Position numbers and translations under genes: made by a program
Shown: in pieces, positions 8,518 to 16,313 of the stretch
Numbering within the stretch: the stretch's first letter is position 1
Layout of the letters: every line of letters begins with the position of its first letter
NCBI GenBank assembly: GCA_026394655.1
Contig: JAPKXU010000058.1
Span: 1 to 36,583 of the forward strand
Direction: 5' to 3'
Length of the DNA stretch: 36,583 nucleotides
Origin: Methanoregula sp.
Lineage (GTDB): Archaea; Halobacteriota; Methanomicrobia; Methanomicrobiales; Methanospirillaceae
The notes under the pieces: model-generated
The model's database searches: none
What the model was told of the DNA's origin: nothing
What the model saw: only the letters and a program-made list of their open reading frames with translations

Positions 8518-9072
8518 TTACATAATGCTTTCGAGTTTCTGCTCCAAAAAGTCCAGTCCTTTCTTGATATCTTCAAGATTCTTTCCACCCGTCAGGATGA
8601 TCTTACCGGATGAGAAGAGGAGCGCGACGATCTTCGGGTCCTTGATCCGGTAGACGAGTCCCGGAAACTGTTCGGGTTCGTACTCGATATTCTCAAGGTT
8701 GAGAGTGACGACGACTTTGTTTAAATTGATGTATTTGCCGATATCATACGAGCAGACGATGTTGGTGATTGCAACGCGGGGCGTCTTGAGTACGTCCACA
8801 CCCGCTTCTTTAAGAGATTTGATGATGATTGCAAGTCCGTCTTTTAACGCCTTGTCGTCACGGATGCCGGTCAGGACGACCTTTCCTGAAGAGAAGATCA
8901 AAGACGCGATCTTCGGGTTCTCGATCCGGTAAACCGCGCCGGGGAACCGTTTCGTGTTGAGTTCGCAGCTCTTGATCTTGGATGAGACCATGTTGAGATC
9001 AATAGACTCTGCGATGACGCCGGATGCAACGACATTCTCAATCTTTAATGAAGCATACTTCTTATCAGCCAT
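8518..9072 (-). CDS. tbp: TATA-box-binding protein (first copy)
   Basis: This 184-residue protein is a complete archaeal TBP made of two direct repeats (about 6-92 and 97-183), each with the saddle motifs RFPGAVYR / QFPGLVYR and LIFSSGKVVLTG / LLFSSGKIILTG. It binds TATA boxes and recruits TFB and RNA polymerase. No acidic C-terminal tail is seen. The start is ATG 9072. A second TBP lies at 29315-29878. The two differ in the first repeat (SKIKSCELNTKRF here, SRIKDAEYDKKRF there), so they may have different promoter preferences. This copy is more canonical, but which is the housekeeping TBP cannot be decided from sequence. Confidence 0.95.
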   Translation of the reverse strand: MADKKYASLKIENVVASGVIAESIDLNMVSSKIKSCELNTKRFPGAVYRIENPKIASLIFSSGKVVLTGIRDDKALKDGLAIIIKSLKEAGVDVLKTPRVAITNIVCSYDIGKYINLNKVVVTLNLENIEYEPEQFPGLVYRIKDPKIVALLFSSGKIILTGGKNLEDIKKGLDFLEQKLESIM

Positions 9073-9239
9073 TGGTATACTATACAGTTTGTCGTATCAT
9101 AATACTAATGGAGAATCTTTATGTCACCATGGGGTGTGAGTGCGAGTGTGGCAGATAAGGGGGGTGGATTCCCGCGTATTTACGCGACTCACCGGCATCT
9201 TGTTCTCAACAGCTATCGCGGACAATTTCATACCGGTCA

Positions 9240-9249
9240 ACTTAAAATA
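9240..9249 (+). promoter_or_regulatory. TATA box of first acyl-CoA synthetase
   Basis: ACTTAAAATA lies about 28 bp before ATG 9273, and no Shine-Dalgarno sequence is present. This spacing puts transcription start at or near the ATG and suggests a leaderless mRNA. Confidence 0.5.
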
Positions 9250-9272
9250 GGAAAAAAACAGATTTTTCAGGC

Positions 9273-10940
9273 ATGATCTCCACCGATCACAATATGCCCG
9301 ATTACGGAACAATGTACAAAAATTTCCGGATCGAAGTGCCTGAGTACTTTAACTTCGGTTTCGATGTGATCGATGCATGGGCAAAAAAAGACCGTAACAA
9401 ACTCGCCATGATCTGGGTGAGCCAGAAATGCGAGGAAAAAAAATACAGCTTCTTTGACCTCGCGAACCTGTCAAACCAGGCAGCAAATGTTCTCTTAAAA
9501 TACGGGATCAACAAGGGTGACCGTGTCCTTGTCATGCTCCCCCGCGTCCCCGAATGGTGGATTTTCGCTATCGCGCTCATCAAACTCGGTGCAATCTTCT
9601 GTCCCTGCCCCACAATGCTCACACCACGTGATATCAAGTACCGGGTGAACAAAGGCAAATTCCGGATGATTATCACGGATCTCGAAAATTCCAGGAAAGT
9701 GGAAGAGATCTGCAACGAGTGCCCGACGCTCACGTGCCGGTTTGTTGTGGATGCGGAGCTGGACGGGTGGGCGAGCTGGCCCTACGAACTGCTCTACCCG
9801 GCACCGGTATCACACCATTCTGTGAGTATCCCGGACGAGCACCGGACGAAATCCACCGATCCGATGCTCATCTATTTCACCTCCGGCACTGCGGGCGAAC
9901 CCAAGCAGGTGCTCCACGACAACAGTTACCCGCTTGGGCATATTGTCACCGCCCGGTTCTGGCAGGACATCCGGCACAATGACCTTCACTTCACCGTTTC
10001 TGACACGGGTTGGGCGAAATGTGCGTGGGGAAAGATCTTCGGTCAATGGATCGAAGGTGCGTGCATATTCGTTTACAATTTCAACGGGAAGTTTAAGGCA
10101 ACCGAAGTACTGCCTCTCCTTGAAAAGTACGAGGTCACGACGTTCTGTTGCCCCCCCACCATTTATCGCATGTTGATCCTCGCCGATCTCGACCGGTTTG
10201 ATCTATCGTCGCTGCGCCACTGTACGAGCGTGGGAGAACCGTTGAATCCTGAAGTGATCCGGGTCTGGAAAGAAGGGACGGGGCTGACAATCTGCGAAGG
10301 TTACGGGCAGACTGAGACAGCGTGCTGTGTTGGGGCGTTTCCCTGCCTCGAATCCCGTCCGGGCTCGATGGGCAAACCGTCGCCCGGCTGGGATGTGCAG
10401 ATCCATGATGAGGGGGGGAAGCCCGTCGGTGTGCGGGAAGAGGGCAGGCTTGCGATCTCCTGCAACCCGCGCCCACCCGGTCTGATCATCGAGTATCTCG
10501 ACAACCCGGATGAGAACAAGAAATCGTTTGTGAATGGCTGGTATTACACTGGTGACAAGGCGTACCGCGACGAGGATGGGTTCTACTGGTTCATCGGCAG
10601 GGACGATGACGTGATCAAGAGTTCAGGGTACCGGATCGGTCCGTTTGAAGTCGAGAGTGCGCTCATCGAGCATCCGGCGGTTCAGGAAGCCGCAGTGGTT
10701 GGTTCACCGGACCGGATCCGTGGGTTGATCGTGAAGGCGTTTGTTGTACTGAACACAGGCTATGAACCGTCCGAAGCGCTCGTCCGAGAGATCAAGAAGT
10801 ACGTGAAGCACACGACCGCACCGTACAAGTACCCGAGAGCGATTGAGTTTATGCCAGAATTACCAAAGACGCTGTCCGGGAAGATCAAACGGAACGAACT
10901 CCGTTTGCAGGAAGAGCAGAAGTACAATGACCGGAAATGA
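9273..10940 (+). CDS. AMP-forming acyl-CoA synthetase (medium/branched-chain type)
   Basis: This 555-residue adenylate-forming enzyme converts a carboxylic acid, ATP and CoA to acyl-CoA, AMP and PPi. Visible motifs are the P-loop FTSGTAGEPKQ, GYGQTETA, YTGDKAYRDEDG, the hinge GRDDDVIKSSGYRIGPFEVES and the C-terminal LPKTLSGKIKRNELR with the catalytic Lys. It most resembles the MacS/ACSM group (known from Methanosarcina acetivorans for 2-methylbutyrate), not acetyl-CoA synthetase. ATG 9273 sits about 28 bp downstream of a TATA box (leaderless); an in-frame ATG at 9294 (MPDYG) is possible. It is a close tandem paralogue of the gene at 11309 but lacks that gene's DNA-binding domain. Substrate is not determinable here. 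Confidence 0.85.
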   Translation: MISTDHNMPDYGTMYKNFRIEVPEYFNFGFDVIDAWAKKDRNKLAMIWVSQKCEEKKYSFFDLANLSNQAANVLLKYGINKGDRVLVMLPRVPEWWIFAIALIKLGAIFCPCPTMLTPRDIKYRVNKGKFRMIITDLENSRKVEEICNECPTLTCRFVVDAELDGWASWPYELLYPAPVSHHSVSIPDEHRTKSTDPMLIYFTSGTAGEPKQVLHDNSYPLGHIVTARFWQDIRHNDLHFTVSDTGWAKCAWGKIFGQWIEGACIFVYNFNGKFKATEVLPLLEKYEVTTFCCPPTIYRMLILADLDRFDLSSLRHCTSVGEPLNPEVIRVWKEGTGLTICEGYGQTETACCVGAFPCLESRPGSMGKPSPGWDVQIHDEGGKPVGVREEGRLAISCNPRPPGLIIEYLDNPDENKKSFVNGWYYTGDKAYRDEDGFYWFIGRDDDVIKSSGYRIGPFEVESALIEHPAVQEAAVVGSPDRIRGLIVKAFVVLNTGYEPSEALVREIKKYVKHTTAPYKYPRAIEFMPELPKTLSGKIKRNELRLQEEQKYNDRK

Positions 10941-10946
10941 CCGGAG

Positions 10947-10973
10947 ATAATTTTCACCGGTTCTTTTTTATTT
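10947..10973 (+). terminator. Terminator after first acyl-CoA synthetase
   Basis: CCGG repeats flank an AT-rich loop and are followed by a T6 run (10964-10969) directly after the stop codon. Confidence 0.45.
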
Positions 10974-10995
10974 AGAATGTATATGCCGGCAAAAG

Positions 10996-11023
10996 ATGGT
11001 GCGGTTCCTATGAAAAGCACCAT
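10996..11023 (+). promoter_or_regulatory. Inverted repeat ATGGTGC-N14-GCACCAT
   Basis: Perfect 7-bp arms at 10996-11002 and 11017-11023 are separated by 14 bp. The same half-site recurs at 11255-11266 and at the start codon of the next gene, so this is a candidate distal operator for its ribbon-helix-helix domain. Confidence 0.45.
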
Positions 11024-11210
11024 GTCTTTTCCCGGTCTTTAGACTGCAAACGCCTAAGCGTTCCTATGCATTTTTCATCTGCCGGTAAATGGCGTACTAT
11101 CTCCCCTTGCGGTTCTCCGGATAGTGAATATCCGATCTTTTTTTGGCTGTGTTGTCGCCACTCTATCAAAAAAATTTCTTTACGGCAGTTCTCCCCATGT
11201 GCATAATCAC

Positions 11211-11266
11211 GCATTGCACCAATGCCGCTACTACTCCTGAATTAATTCCACACTATGGTGCACCAT
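11211..11266 (+). promoter_or_regulatory. Candidate operators upstream of the RHH-acyl-CoA synthetase fusion
   Basis: GCATTG-CAC-CAATGC (11211-11225) is an inverted repeat with 6-bp arms. ATGGTGCACCAT (11255-11266) is a perfect 12-bp palindrome. The second lies just downstream of GAATTAATTC, a possible TATA element, where a bound protein would block polymerase. A further half-site, ATGGTGC, overlaps the ATG at 11309, and GGTGCACC occurs inside the gene at 11453-11460. Ribbon-helix-helix proteins typically bind short palindromes before their own genes. Confidence 0.5.
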
Positions 11267-11308
11267 CCAATCATAACTCTCATATCACGCACCACCAAAC
11301 GATTAGAT

Positions 11309-13171
11309 ATGGTGCGATACTCTGTTACCATGGACGACACACTGACAGAAACTATTGACAGATCCTGCGAGCGACGCAAGATATCCCGATCAGACTGGAT
11401 CAACGAAGCCTGCACCACACAACTTGGAGGGACGGACAAACTCACCACGATTGGTGCACCGACGCTCCATACTACCGGCACACCCCCTGCGCTTGACCTG
11501 CACAATATGCCGGACTACGAAACAATGTACAAAAAATTCCGGATTGAAGTACCGGAGTACTTTAACTTCGGTTTCGATGTGATCGATGCATGGGCACACA
11601 AGGACCGGAACAAACTGGCAATGATCTGGGTGAACCAGAACGGAGTTGAAAAGAAGTTTACGTTCTGGGATCTGATGCGGAAGTCAAACCAGATTGTCAA
11701 CATGTTCATCAAGTACGGGTTGAACAAGGGTGATCGCGTTCTCATCATGCTGCCCCGTGTTCCCGAATGGTGGATGTCCACTATCGCTATCATCAAGCGG
11801 GGAGCTGTCTACTGTCCTGTCCCAACGATGCTGACGCTAAAAGACCTGAAGTACCGGATCAATGCAGCGGACATCAAGATGGTGATTACTGATGAAGAAC
11901 AGGCAGACAAGATCGATGCTATAGCAAAGGAATGCCCCACACTTTCCTGCAAACTTTTAATCGATGGCAAGCGTCCGGGCTGGATTAGTTACCCGGTCGA
12001 ACTGGACTACCCGGCACCAGTCTCTGTAAAACTTGTCACCCTTCCCATGATGAAGAAGACAAAAGCGACCGATCCGCTCGTCATCTTCTTCACCTCCGGC
12101 ACCACGGGCGAACCCAAGATGGTGCTCCATGACCAGAGTTACGCGCTCGGGCACATCGTTACTGCACGGTTCTGGCATGACATCCGGAAGAACGACCTCC
12201 ACTTCACCCTCTCCGACACCGGCTGGGCAAAGAGTGCGTGGGGCAAACTGTACGGGCAGTGGTTCGAAGGCGCTGCGATCTTCGTTTACGATATCCGGAG
12301 CAAGTTCAATTCGACCGAGATCCTGCCGCTCATCGAGGAGTACGGAATCACCACATTCTGCTGCCCCCCTACGATCTACCGGATGCTGATCCTCGCCGAT
12401 CTCGACAAGTTCGACTTTACCGAACTCCGTCACTGCACGAGTGCGGGAGAACCGCTGAACCCGGAAGTTATCAAGGCATGGAAGGATGCCACCGGGATTA
12501 CGATCTACGAGGGTTACGGGCAGACTGAGACCGTTCTCTGCATCGGGACGTTTCAAGGTATGACCCCCAAGTTCGGCTCCATGGGCAGACCATCTCCGGG
12601 CTGGGTAATCGAGCTTCACGACGATAATGGTAAACCTGTCACACTTCACGAAGAGGGCAGGATCGCGATCAAGACTGATCCACGCCCGGTAGGGTTATTT
12701 TCAGAGTACCTGAACAACGATGAGGAGAACCGGCACTCGTTTGTCAACGGTTGGTACTATACCGGAGACAAGGCATACAAGGACGAGGACGGGTATCTCT
12801 GGTTTGTTGGCAGGGACGACGACGTGATCAAGGCGTCCGGTTACCGGATTGGACCATTCGAAGTTGAGAGCGCCATCCTTGAGCACCCTGCCGTGCAGGA
12901 AGCTGCGGTTATTGGTTCACCGGATGATATCCGGGGGTTGATCGTCAAGGCGTTTGTAATCTTAAAACCCGGGTACAAACCATCCGATGGATTGGTGCGG
13001 GAGATCCAGACATACGTGAAGAAGGTGACTGCACCGTACAAGTACCCCCGTGCAATCGAATTTGTTGAATCCCTGCCTAAGACGATTTCAGGAAAGATAA
13101 AAAGAGGCGAGTTGCGCGAGCGGGATCAGAAGAAGTATATGACCGGCAATAATGGGCAAAAGAAGGCGTGA
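11309..13171 (+). CDS. Ribbon-helix-helix domain fused to AMP-forming acyl-CoA synthetase
   Basis: This 620-residue protein combines two domains. Residues 1-40 (MVRYSVTMDDTL then helix, turn ISRSDWINEA and second helix) match the CopG/MetJ-type ribbon-helix-helix DNA-binding fold. A linker (about 41-66) follows, then a full acyl-CoA synthetase from residue 67 (MPDYETMYKKF) closely paralogous to the upstream gene: FTSGTTGEPKM, YEGYGQTETV, GRDDDVIKASGYRIGP and LPKTISGKIKR with catalytic Lys are intact. The reading frame is continuous through the junction. I start at ATG 11309 because the RHH strand begins there; the track start at 11255 adds 18 residues encoded by the palindromic operator region. 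The inferred role is acyl-acid activation plus self-regulation. An internal start at 11507 could also produce enzyme alone. Confidence 0.85.
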   Translation: MVRYSVTMDDTLTETIDRSCERRKISRSDWINEACTTQLGGTDKLTTIGAPTLHTTGTPPALDLHNMPDYETMYKKFRIEVPEYFNFGFDVIDAWAHKDRNKLAMIWVNQNGVEKKFTFWDLMRKSNQIVNMFIKYGLNKGDRVLIMLPRVPEWWMSTIAIIKRGAVYCPVPTMLTLKDLKYRINAADIKMVITDEEQADKIDAIAKECPTLSCKLLIDGKRPGWISYPVELDYPAPVSVKLVTLPMMKKTKATDPLVIFFTSGTTGEPKMVLHDQSYALGHIVTARFWHDIRKNDLHFTLSDTGWAKSAWGKLYGQWFEGAAIFVYDIRSKFNSTEILPLIEEYGITTFCCPPTIYRMLILADLDKFDFTELRHCTSAGEPLNPEVIKAWKDATGITIYEGYGQTETVLCIGTFQGMTPKFGSMGRPSPGWVIELHDDNGKPVTLHEEGRIAIKTDPRPVGLFSEYLNNDEENRHSFVNGWYYTGDKAYKDEDGYLWFVGRDDDVIKASGYRIGPFEVESAILEHPAVQEAAVIGSPDDIRGLIVKAFVILKPGYKPSDGLVREIQTYVKKVTAPYKYPRAIEFVESLPKTISGKIKRGELRERDQKKYMTGNNGQKKA

Positions 13172-13187
13172 TCTTCAATTTCCCTTA

Positions 13188-13197
13188 CATTTATTAG
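13188..13197 (+). promoter_or_regulatory. Probable TATA box of tRNA-Leu
   Basis: The AT-rich CATTTATTAG lies about 25-34 bp before the tRNA 5' end, the spacing expected for an archaeal tRNA promoter. Confidence 0.4.
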
Positions 13198-13221
13198 AGC
13201 ATGAACGTAATCTATAAAGGC

Positions 13222-13306
13222 GCGAGGGTAGCCAAGCCAGGTCAACGGCGCTAGGTTCAGGGCCTAGTCTCGCAGGAGTTCTTGGGTTCGAATCCCATCC
13301 CTCGCA
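13222..13306 (+). tRNA. tRNA-Leu (anticodon CAG)
   Basis: The acceptor arms GCGAGGG (13222-13228) and CCCTCGC (13299-13305) pair perfectly and are followed by discriminator A. The anticodon stem CTAGG/CCTAG encloses the loop TTCAGGG, giving anticodon CAG (reads CUG, Leu). A long variable arm, typical of class II tRNAs, precedes the T arm with GGTTCGAATCC. The length is 85 nt without an encoded CCA and without an intron. A TTCTTTTTTATTTT tract follows. Confidence 0.95.
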
Positions 13307-13320
13307 TTCTTTTTTATTTT
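13307..13320 (+). terminator. Poly-T terminator of tRNA-Leu
   Basis: TTCTTTTTTATTTT starts directly after the discriminator base of the tRNA, which is typical of archaeal tRNA termination. Confidence 0.6.
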
Positions 13321-13399
13321 CCGACCCTTTCAAAAAGATCGCTCAAAAATTCAATCGAACACAGGTTTGATAATCCTGCAGGAGTAAAAGTGTGTTATC

Positions 13400-13549
13400 A
13401 TGCCCGAGCTTATCAAAAGTAAATGCAAAAATCCTGATGCGTATCTGGACGAGCAGGATTTAAAAGACATAGCCGAGGCTGAAGAGGATATCCGGCAGGG
13501 ACGGGTTTACACTACAGAAGAATTGCGGGCAAAACTCGGGATCCAATGA
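13400..13549 (+). CDS. RelB-like antitoxin (small ORF, not in track)
   Basis: This 49-residue ORF, below the track's length limit, begins MPELIKSKC and ends with DIRQGRVYTTEELRAKLGIQ, which matches the C-terminal region of many archaeal and bacterial antitoxins paired with RelE toxins (acidic helix, GRVYT, EELRAKLGI). It would bind and neutralise the toxin and repress the operon. A GGAG lies about 16 bases before ATG 13400, further than usual. Its TGA overlaps the ATG of the following toxin remnant (ATGA), the classic arrangement. With the toxin broken, the antitoxin may be a relic or guard against related toxins elsewhere. Confidence 0.7.
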   Translation: MPELIKSKCKNPDAYLDEQDLKDIAEAEEDIRQGRVYTTEELRAKLGIQ

Positions 13550-13798
13550 GTTATTCTTTTTTCGGACAGATCGCTCCCGTAAAGATTTGGAGAAATTGCC
13601 CGGGCACATCTCAAAACGAATTACCGATAAAGTCGTGTCGTTGTCAGAAAACCCTTATCGTACGGTTGAACGATGCGAAGGTTACCCGTACTATCATCAG
13701 CGTATCGGAGCCTACGCGCTGTTCTTAAAATTGACGATTCCACAATGTTGATCACTGTTGTTAAAGTAGGTCTCAGAAAAAAAGTATATGATCGGTGA
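13546..13798 (+). pseudogene. RelE-type toxin, broken by two frameshifts
   Basis: The start MSYSFF overlaps the antitoxin stop, but the RelE-like sequence continues in other frames: DRSRKDLEKLPGHISKRI, then ENPYRTVERCEGYPYYHQRI, and finally DDSTMLITVVKVGLRKKVYD before TGA 13798. Moving between them needs two -1 shifts, one at the T6 run 13557-13562 and one at the A4 run 13727-13730. The expected Arg in GxYR is Ala (GAYALFLK). RelE cleaves ribosome-associated mRNA, and this copy should be inactive unless the homopolymer runs are sequencing errors or are slipped over. The 60-aa ORF in the track is the frame-0 artefact. Confidence 0.75.
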
Positions 13799-13949
13799 TC
13801 TCTCCTATCCCTAAAACCCTCTCTTTTCTCACTTGCCGCTATTCTTCGCATCGATCGTGAAAACTGCCAAAAAGCATCCCGGCAGGGTTCGTTATTATCA
13901 CCCCGGATCTGGGACGCCACATCGTCACAAAAAGATCCGCGTTCGTGCA

Positions 13950-14168
13950 TCAGACAATACCCTTCCGGCGCAGCATGAGCCCGATGCCGCCATAGACTAC
14001 ACCAGCGGCGAAGATACCGGCTACGAGCATAACGAGAGCGTCATAATTGCCTGACAGGATCGCTTGCACCAGGTTGTATACAACAAGAAAGACGGCTATT
14101 GCTATGCATACAATTCCCGCATACACGATGCCTACTGCAATCGTGCCAGTAACAATCAGGTCATCCAT
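13950..14168 (-). CDS. Small two-helix membrane protein
   Basis: This 72-residue hydrophobic protein has two predicted transmembrane segments (about 8-35 and 43-65) and ends in basic residues LMLRRKGIV, so the C-terminus is probably cytoplasmic. It begins 12 bp after the stop of the upstream glycosyltransferase gene on the same strand, which suggests one operon and a membrane role linked to glycan transfer. I do not recognise a family. Coding status rests on clean hydrophobic patterning and operon spacing. Confidence 0.6.
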   Translation of the reverse strand: MDDLIVTGTIAVGIVYAGIVCIAIAVFLVVYNLVQAILSGNYDALVMLVAGIFAAGVVYGGIGLMLRRKGIV

Positions 14169-14180
14169 GATCAGACCCTC

Positions 14181-15269
14181 TCATTCAAGATACCCGGCGA
14201 GCACTTCACGATAGAGTCGCTTCACATTTTCTTCAGTCTTTGGCATGGGCGGGAACCCGGCATATGTGCGTGCCGTGGCAAGATCTCGCGGAAGATCCAG
14301 CTGGTACTGGTTCCGGGAATGGAACCAGCCGTTCTGTTCATAGTACCATGACAGGTATTCCTGTTCGGTCTGTCCCGGTGTGGGAATGAAACACGCGTAT
14401 CGCTTGTCCAGATCCGCCAGCTCCATCATGGAGGTATATCCCGACCGGCACACTATGCACTTCGCCCGGTTCATTAGTTCGACTTTCTCGGCAGTCGAAG
14501 CATACCCGATTACCATGCAATTGGGAGTGATTTGGCGTGTTCCCTCTCGCCCGGGGCTTCCCAGCAGAACAACAGTGCTGCCCGGTAACGAAGTAACCTG
14601 CGGGAGCAGGATCTCTTCGAGCCGGGTGCGCTGTGGTTCGGGACCGGAGATGAGGATCAACTGGTCGAGATCCTGTGGCACACTCATCTTTCTGGTACTT
14701 GCAAGAATGCCGGCAAAGAAGACACGTTGCCGGGTCGCATCCACAGCAGGTCGGGATAATTTGCCTGCGAGGGAAGCAGGTCCGGGGGGGTTGTCCGGCA
14801 CGACAACACGGTCAAACTTTTCATGGAGATACCCATTCACGGGTAATGCGAGAAGTTCCACGGGATAAAGATACAGGGGAAAATGAAAATGGAGTTGATG
14901 AGTAATAAAAACAGACGGGATCTTTGCGGAATAGACCCCGGGCCGGTTGTCGCTGATGACAAGCTCGTACTTGGTGCGGGAGAGGATCCGGTCAAGCATC
15001 CTCCGCTCATCTGCGAGAGATCGCAGGAGCGAAGGAAAAGATGCAACGAGTTTCGGCAGGAAGAACCGGCTCGAACTGTAGGGTGCCGGGTAATCGGGAA
15101 ATTCGATGAAGTGTGCGCTAGGGAACTCCTGTTTTGCCACCAGAAGGGCATTGCCGAACGCTGCAACGGTGACCTCATGACCGTGTTCGATAAGAGCCCG
15201 GATGATCGGAATGTCGCGCGTCGCATGTCCGAGCCCCCAGTTTAACGGTGAGATGAGAACGTGCGACAT
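14181..15269 (-). CDS. GT-B fold glycosyltransferase (MurG/MJ1255-like)
   Basis: This 362-residue protein starts with MSHVLISPLNWGLGHATRDI, the glycine-rich opening of GT-B glycosyltransferases related to MurG and the MJ1255-type family. The C-terminal half has a nucleotide-sugar-binding pattern: LILISGPEPQRT, then CIVCRSGYTSMMELADLDKRYACFIPTPGQTEQEYLSWYY, where the SGYTSMMEL and PTPGQTEQ elements match the donor-binding region. It probably transfers a sugar from a UDP-sugar to a lipid or surface glycan; the acceptor is unknown. ATG 15269 is preceded by a GGAAT ribosome-binding-like site. The small membrane protein follows 12 bp after its stop. Confidence 0.75.
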   Translation of the reverse strand: MSHVLISPLNWGLGHATRDIPIIRALIEHGHEVTVAAFGNALLVAKQEFPSAHFIEFPDYPAPYSSSRFFLPKLVASFPSLLRSLADERRMLDRILSRTKYELVISDNRPGVYSAKIPSVFITHQLHFHFPLYLYPVELLALPVNGYLHEKFDRVVVPDNPPGPASLAGKLSRPAVDATRQRVFFAGILASTRKMSVPQDLDQLILISGPEPQRTRLEEILLPQVTSLPGSTVVLLGSPGREGTRQITPNCMVIGYASTAEKVELMNRAKCIVCRSGYTSMMELADLDKRYACFIPTPGQTEQEYLSWYYEQNGWFHSRNQYQLDLPRDLATARTYAGFPPMPKTEENVKRLYREVLAGYLE

Positions 15270-15475
15270 GGTGGAATTCCTGCATCAGTTACACCAGATA
15301 TTATCCCGACGTATATTGAATGATTCGCAAATATTCTCCTTTTCCGGGCATAATAGAAAACCATAATACGGCATTAAAATGAGTAAATCCCTGTCAGGAA
15401 CTCCAATGACATGGAAAGATTGAGCGAGCAGTGATCTCCCCAACTATGGGCAGGACTCCGCTTGTCTCACGTTCC

Positions 15476-16312
15476 TCACGTTACAACCGCTTTCTCGAAC
15501 CTCCATCGTGCGAACAGGTACATGATCACCGCAAACAGAAGGAGCCCGGCGAATGAGAGACAGATGGCTGTTACCGAGTACGTATACGATACCCCCATCG
15601 CGATAAAATCGGGACCGATTGCAAAGTACCGTATCCCGTTAATAAGGAGCGTCATCGGGTTGTATGTGGAGATGACGCGCAGGACTTCGGGGAACGCATC
15701 GATTGGGTAGAGCGCGTTCGAGGCAAAGAAGATCGGCATGGTAAGGAGCGTCATGATGCCCTGCATCCCCTCTGGTGTCTCCATGGAGATCGCAATCCCC
15801 GCAGAGAGGAAGAGGAACCCCAGCGAGAAGACACCGACAAAGAGGAGGATCCCAAGAACGGCAAGCACAATCCGGGCCGGGTCATATCCGACAAAGAAAC
15901 TGGCACCGATTGCTATCCCAAAGACCATGATGATCAACGACTGGATGAATGATTTGGTCATACCCGACAGTCCGATCCCGATGATCACGTGATCGCGCGG
16001 CATCGGGCTTGCAAGGATCTCCCGCATAAGTCCCCAGTTCTTGTCAAAGAGGATGATCATCCCGCCAAAGAGGCTGGTAAACAGCGTCGTCATCGCAATG
16101 ATCCCGGCTGCCATAAAGGTGAGGTAGCCGACCGCGTGCACGCCCGGAGGCACCGGGACACCTGCCATCAGCTGATCGAAACTCGACGACATTGCGATGC
16201 CGAAGAATGCGAGCCAGAGCGCCGGTTGAAGGAGCGATGAGAAGAGCATTGTCCGGAACCGGACGAACCGGATCATGTCGCGCCAGTAGATGTTCAGAAA
16301 GCCGAGGTTCAT
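15476..16312 (-). CDS. ABC-2 type transporter permease (DrrB-like)
   Basis: This 278-residue integral membrane protein has about six hydrophobic segments and the ABC-2 pattern: an N-terminal IYWRDMIRFVRFRTMLFSSL region before helix 1, a central GxxRE-like stretch (LMREILASPMPRDHVIIG), and LPIxFxSNALYPxDxxP (PIFFASNALYPIDAFPEVL). It exports a hydrophobic compound with the ATPase encoded just upstream. I start at ATG 16312, one base after the ATPase stop, instead of 16405, which would overlap the ATPase gene. Substrate unknown; DrrAB-type systems often export drugs or lipids. Confidence 0.85.
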   Translation of the reverse strand: MNLGFLNIYWRDMIRFVRFRTMLFSSLLQPALWLAFFGIAMSSSFDQLMAGVPVPPGVHAVGYLTFMAAGIIAMTTLFTSLFGGMIILFDKNWGLMREILASPMPRDHVIIGIGLSGMTKSFIQSLIIMVFGIAIGASFFVGYDPARIVLAVLGILLFVGVFSLGFLFLSAGIAISMETPEGMQGIMTLLTMPIFFASNALYPIDAFPEVLRVISTYNPMTLLINGIRYFAIGPDFIAMGVSYTYSVTAICLSFAGLLLFAVIMYLFARWRFEKAVVT

Positions 16313-16313
16313 C

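Larger units (their letters stand above)
10941..11308. other. Intergenic control region between acyl-CoA synthetase paralogues
   Basis: No gene is seen in these 368 bp. The stretch holds a poly-T terminator at its left end, a cluster of ATGGTGC half-sites and palindromes described separately, and the palindrome GAATTAATTC (11239-11248), which could serve as the TATA element for the next gene. Confidence 0.5.
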
